Shown one piece after another: positions 4,774 through 7,387 of a DNA stretch of 7,387 nt. The notes beneath the pieces were generated by a model. It did not search any database, was not told the DNA's origin, and saw only the letters and a program-made list of their open reading frames with translations. Positions within the stretch are counted from its first letter, which is position 1, and the number at the start of each line of letters is the position of its first letter. The position numbers and the translations under genes are program-made. The stretch comes from Paracoccaceae bacterium (GTDB lineage: Bacteria > Pseudomonadota > Alphaproteobacteria > Rhodobacterales > Rhodobacteraceae): contig JALWJU010000114.1 of NCBI GenBank assembly GCA_026997055.1, positions 1 to 7,387 on the forward strand, given 5' to 3'.

Positions 4774-5759
4774 TGGGGGTGCGGCGCGAGACGATGGTGA
4801 ATACGCTGCTGCTGGCGGGCCTTCTGGCGGTGCCGCTCTGGGCGCTGTGGGCGGACGAGCCCTTTACCATCACCCTGGCGACGCGGGTGGCGATCCTGGC
4901 GCTGGCCGGGGTCGGGCTCAACCTGGCGCTTGGCACCGGCGGGCTGGTGAGCTTCGGCCATGCGGTCTTTTTCGGGATCGGCGGTTATGCGATGGGGATC
5001 CTCGCCTTTCACGCGCAGAACTACACGCCGCTGATCGAATCGCTCTCGATCCCCGGCACCAAGTCGATGCCGGTGATCTGGGCGGTGGCGGTCATTGCCT
5101 CGGCGCTGGTGGCGCTGGCGATCGGGGCGCTGAGCCTGCGCACTTCCGGGGTCTATTTCATCATGATCACGCTGGCGTTTGGGCAGATGTTCTACTACTT
5201 CACGATTTCCTGGCCCGCCTATGGCGGCGAGGATGGGATGTCGATCTATCTGCGCAACAGCTTCCCGGGCGTCAACACGCTGGTTCCGTTCAACTTTTTC
5301 GCCATTTCCTTCGCCGCCTTGCTCGCGGTGCTGGTGCTGGTGGGCCGGCTGATGCGCGCGCCTTTCGGGCTGGCGCTGTCGGCCGCGCGCCAGAACGAAG
5401 CGCGCCTGCGGGCGGTGGGGATCGACCCTTACCGGCTGCGGCTGACCGCCTTCACGCTGTCGGGGGCGATAACCGGGCTTGCCGGCGCGCTCTATGCCGA
5501 TCTTAACCGCTTCGTCTCGCCCAGCATGTTCTCGTGGCAGACTTCGGGAGAGATCATGATCTTCGTGATCCTGGGCGGGGTGGGGCGGCTGTTCGGCCCC
5601 GTCGCCGGGGCGGCGCTCTTCATCCTGCTGGAGCATTTCCTGGGCGGGATTTCCGAATACTGGCACATCTTCCTGGGGGTGCTGCTGCTCGGGGTGGTCC
5701 TCTTTGCCCGGGGCGGGCTCATCGGGCTGCTGGCCGGCAGGGAGGTGGCCCATGACTGA
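4773..5759 (+). CDS. livM: HAAT-type ABC importer, LivM-like permease
   Basis: A 328-residue inner-membrane protein and the second channel half. After a short N-terminus and a first hydrophobic helix (residues 10-27) comes the LivM signature LNLALGTGGLVSFGHA at 49-64, then FGIGGYAMG, YFIMITLAFGQMFYY and, late in the protein, MIFVILGGVGRLFGPVAGA. AARQNEARLRAVGIDPYRLRL is the cytoplasmic coupling loop. It lacks the extra N-terminal helices of the longer E. coli LivM, as is usual for short LivM forms. The ATG at 4773 overlaps the livH stop by one base (TGATG) and has GGGAG 9 nt upstream; an ATG at 4794 is a less likely alternative. It ends with an 8-nt overlap into livG, so the two are translationally coupled. 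Confidence 0.93.
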   Translation: MGVRRETMVNTLLLAGLLAVPLWALWADEPFTITLATRVAILALAGVGLNLALGTGGLVSFGHAVFFGIGGYAMGILAFHAQNYTPLIESLSIPGTKSMPVIWAVAVIASALVALAIGALSLRTSGVYFIMITLAFGQMFYYFTISWPAYGGEDGMSIYLRNSFPGVNTLVPFNFFAISFAALLAVLVLVGRLMRAPFGLALSAARQNEARLRAVGIDPYRLRLTAFTLSGAITGLAGALYADLNRFVSPSMFSWQTSGEIMIFVILGGVGRLFGPVAGAALFILLEHFLGGISEYWHIFLGVLLLGVVLFARGGLIGLLAGREVAHD

Positions 5760-6591
5760 GCCTGTGAATGGGTCGGCTACCGCGCCGGTGCTGGAAGTCA
5801 GGGGGCTGACCAAGGCCTTCGGGGCGCTGGTGGCCTCCAGGGACATCTCGCTGGACCTGCGGCCGGGGGAGATACATGCGCTGATCGGCCCCAACGGGGC
5901 GGGGAAATCGACCCTGATCGCCCAGATCGCCGGAGAACTCGCGCCGGACAGGGGCGAAATCTGGCTGGGCGGGCGCCAGGTGACCGGCTGGAGCACGGCC
6001 GCGCGCGCGCGTGCGGGGCTGGCGCGGACCTTCCAGATATCCTCGCTGGCGATGGAAATGACGGTGCTGCAGAACGCGGTGCTGGGGGCGCTGGGCGCGC
6101 GCGGCAAGGTGATGCGCTTCTTCGCCCCGGTGCTGGGGGATCGCGCGCTGGTGGAGCGGGCGATGGCGGCGCTCGAGGCGGTGGGCCTGCAGGATCTGGC
6201 GGCGCTCAGGACGGCGGAGCTTTCGCACGGGCAGCGGCGGCAGCTGGAAGTGGCGGTGGCGCTGACCCTGGCGCCCAGGGCCTTTCTGATGGACGAGCCG
6301 ATGGCCGGGCTCGGCGCTTCGGGAAGCCGGCGGCTGATGAGCTTTCTCGACGGGCTGCGAGAGCGGGCGCCGATCCTGCTGATCGAGCATGACATGGATG
6401 CGGTCTTTGCCCTTGCGGACCGGATCAGCGTGCTGGTGAATGGCGAGGTCATCGCTACCGGAAGTGCTGCGCGGATACGCGGCGATGCGCGGGTGCAGGA
6501 GGCCTATCTGGGCGAGGAGGCGGAGGCGATGCCAGGCGAGGAGGCCTGTGCCGGGGCGGGCGGCGAAGGACGCGGGGAGGCGGCGCCATGA
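5752..6591 (+). CDS. livG: HAAT-type ABC importer, LivG-like ATP-binding protein
   Basis: A 279-residue cytoplasmic ATPase that powers the LivH/LivM channel, expected to pair with the LivF-like subunit. Walker A is GPNGAGKST (residues 46-54), the Q-loop glutamine is Q95 in RTFQ, the signature is LSHGQ (157-161), Walker B is FLMDE (178-182), and the switch histidine is H213 in IEHDMD. All catalytic elements are intact. The D-loop region reads AGLGASGS instead of the more usual AGLN-P-x-E. The LivG core ends near YLG (residue 254); a further 25 residues rich in Glu, Gly and Ala follow, with no obvious fold, and the livF Shine-Dalgarno (GGGGAGG) is embedded in their coding sequence. The ATG at 5752 has GGAGG 6 nt upstream and overlaps the livM stop by 8 nt; a longer in-frame extension back to 5704 would add out-of-family residues. 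Confidence 0.93.
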   Translation: MTEPVNGSATAPVLEVRGLTKAFGALVASRDISLDLRPGEIHALIGPNGAGKSTLIAQIAGELAPDRGEIWLGGRQVTGWSTAARARAGLARTFQISSLAMEMTVLQNAVLGALGARGKVMRFFAPVLGDRALVERAMAALEAVGLQDLAALRTAELSHGQRRQLEVAVALTLAPRAFLMDEPMAGLGASGSRRLMSFLDGLRERAPILLIEHDMDAVFALADRISVLVNGEVIATGSAARIRGDARVQEAYLGEEAEAMPGEEACAGAGGEGRGEAAP

Positions 6592-7277
6592 GCCTGCTGG
6601 AACTTGCCGATATTTCAGCCTTTTACGGCCCGTCTCAGGCGCTGTTCGGGGTCAGCCTCTCGCTGGAAGAGGGCGAGGTGCTGGCGCTGATGGGGCGCAA
6701 CGGCATGGGCAAGACCACGACGCTGAGGGTGATTTCGCGGCTGCTCGCCCACCGGGGCGGTACGGCGGTATTCGATGGCCACGACCTCGCCCGCCTGCCC
6801 GCCTACAGGGCGGCGCGGCTGGGGATCGGGCTGGTGCCGGAGGGGCGGCGCTGCTTCGCTCCGCTCAGCGTACGCGAAAATCTGATCGCCGCCGCGCGTC
6901 CCGGCGCCTGGGACCTCGGCAGGGTGGTGGCGCTGTTTCCGCGCCTTGGCGAGCGCATGGCGCAGCAGGCGGCGACGCTCTCGGGGGGCGAGCAGCAGAT
7001 GCTGGCGATCGGTCGCGCGCTGATGACCAACCCGCGGCTGCTGATCCTGGACGAGGCCACCGAGGGGCTGGCGCCGGTGGTGCGCCGCGAGATCTGGGAG
7101 GCGGTGCGTCGGCTGAGAGCCGAAACGGGGCTTGCGATCATCGTCGTGGACAAGTCGCTGAAGGAGCTGGCAAGCATTGCCGACAAGGCGGTGATCGTGG
7201 AGAAGGGCCGTACGGTCTGGAGCGGCGCTTTCGCCACGCTGAGCCCGGAGGCGAGGCGGCAATATCTGGGGCTGTGA
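6588..7277 (+). CDS. livF: HAAT-type ABC importer, LivF-like ATP-binding protein
   Basis: A 229-residue cytoplasmic ATPase and partner of the LivG-like subunit. Walker A is GRNGMGKTT (residues 36-44), GLVPEGRR (81-88) is the LivF form of the Q-loop region, the signature is LSGGEQQ (131-137), and Walker B is LLILDE (151-156). TEGLAP after it is the D-loop. Where many LivF proteins have VEQ and most ABC ATPases a histidine, this one reads VVDKSLKEL, putting Lys189 at the switch position. Variants with VDK occur in some LivF-like subgroups as far as I recall, so this need not mean loss of activity. Length is normal. The start ATG overlaps the livG stop in ATGA, with GGGGAGG 7 nt upstream. It is the last gene of the importer in this window. 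Confidence 0.93.
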   Translation: MSLLELADISAFYGPSQALFGVSLSLEEGEVLALMGRNGMGKTTTLRVISRLLAHRGGTAVFDGHDLARLPAYRAARLGIGLVPEGRRCFAPLSVRENLIAAARPGAWDLGRVVALFPRLGERMAQQAATLSGGEQQMLAIGRALMTNPRLLILDEATEGLAPVVRREIWEAVRRLRAETGLAIIVVDKSLKELASIADKAVIVEKGRTVWSGAFATLSPEARRQYLGL

Positions 7278-7285
7278 GTGCGCCC

Positions 7286-7321
7286 GGCGGCGATTTTTCT
7301 GCGAAAAATCGTATCTCCGCC
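7286..7321. terminator. Stem-loop after livF, possible end of the operon
   Basis: CGATTTTTC (7291-7299) and GAAAAATCG (7303-7311) form a perfect 9-bp stem with a TGC loop. GGCGG (7286-7290) and CCGCC (7317-7321) can extend it with a GC clamp across a 5-nt bulge. It begins 13 nt after the livF stop. A T-tract does not follow on either strand, so it is not a standard intrinsic terminator; it could act as a 3' mRNA stabiliser or as a protein-binding palindrome. Confidence 0.4.
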
Positions 7322-7355
7322 AAAAGGCCCGGCCCGGGGGAGTTCCGGCGGAGAT
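7313..7355. repeat. 9-bp inverted repeat overlapping the livF-distal stem-loop
   Basis: ATCTCCGCC (7313-7321) and GGCGGAGAT (7347-7355) are perfect inverted arms 25 bp apart, with a small CCCG/CGGG hairpin in the loop (7328-7338). The left arm shares CCGCC with the clamp of the preceding stem-loop, so the two RNA structures exclude each other. The last 32 bases of the window (to 7387) are GC-rich and contain no recognisable start. Confidence 0.4.
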
Positions 7356-7387
7356 CCTGGGGAGGGCGGGGCCGGCCGCATCAGGGG

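Noticed and set aside
3831..5759. A 642-codon open frame running through livH and livM
   Set aside because: Its first half is an out-of-frame reading of livH, rich in Arg, Gly and Ala as expected for a GC-rich shadow; its second half is simply livM. Not a fusion.
4755..6452. A 565-codon open frame on the minus strand opposite livM and livG
   Set aside because: The translation is low-complexity Arg/Pro/Ser/Ala without domains, and the plus strand here encodes two intact, conserved proteins. Long antisense frames are expected at this G+C.
7326..7387. A plus-strand G-quadruplex in the last 60 bases
   Set aside because: Three G runs cluster at 7359-7371, but the fourth is about 20 nt away, too long a loop for a convincing motif.

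Overview
The window is about two-thirds G+C, uses GC-rich third positions and carries strong GGAGG-type ribosome binding sites. Together with a compact XRE regulator of a type common in alphaproteobacteria, this suggests an alphaproteobacterial chromosome, plausibly of the Rhodobacter/Paracoccus group. That placement is inference from style; no taxonomic marker gene is present.

Layout. (1) Positions 42-416, minus strand: a 124-residue XRE-family DNA-binding protein. (2) Positions 417-635: a divergent control region, lower in G+C. It holds an 8-bp inverted repeat in front of the XRE gene, a TATAAT-type promoter facing right, and a short open frame with a strong Shine-Dalgarno sequence that ends across the next start codon. 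(3) Positions 636-1511, plus strand: a regulator with a LysR-type winged helix but a C-terminal half that does not read as the usual LysR effector domain. (4) Positions 1512-1743: a structured spacer with a triplicated octamer that is also a four-run G-quadruplex motif on the minus strand, a tandem 14-bp repeat, a likely promoter, and a 9-bp inverted repeat whose right arm contains the Shine-Dalgarno of the next gene. (5) Positions 1744-2448: a GNAT-like protein of unknown function. (6) Positions 2449-2648: a leader with a full-length Shine-Dalgarno and a six-codon frame. (7) Positions 2649-7277: a complete five-gene branched-chain-amino-acid-type (HAAT) ABC importer, with a periplasmic binding protein, two permeases and two ATPases (LivK-, LivH-, LivM-, LivG- and LivF-like). 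(8) Positions 7278-7387: two overlapping inverted repeats after the last gene.

How it works together. The binding protein captures a small solute in the periplasm, the LivH/LivM pair forms the channel and LivG/LivF drive transport with ATP. The binding protein reads like the subgroup predicted to carry aromatic or related carboxylates rather than leucine, but the window contains no catabolic enzyme that would fix the substrate. The four membrane and ATPase genes are translationally coupled (1-, 8- and 4-nt overlaps). The binding-protein gene is separated from them by a strong hairpin and a permease start without a Shine-Dalgarno, which fits excess production of binding protein. The LysR-like regulator and the GNAT-like protein upstream are the least explained parts, and their co-orientation with the importer makes a functional link plausible but unproven. 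No tRNA, rRNA, CRISPR array or insertion sequence was seen.
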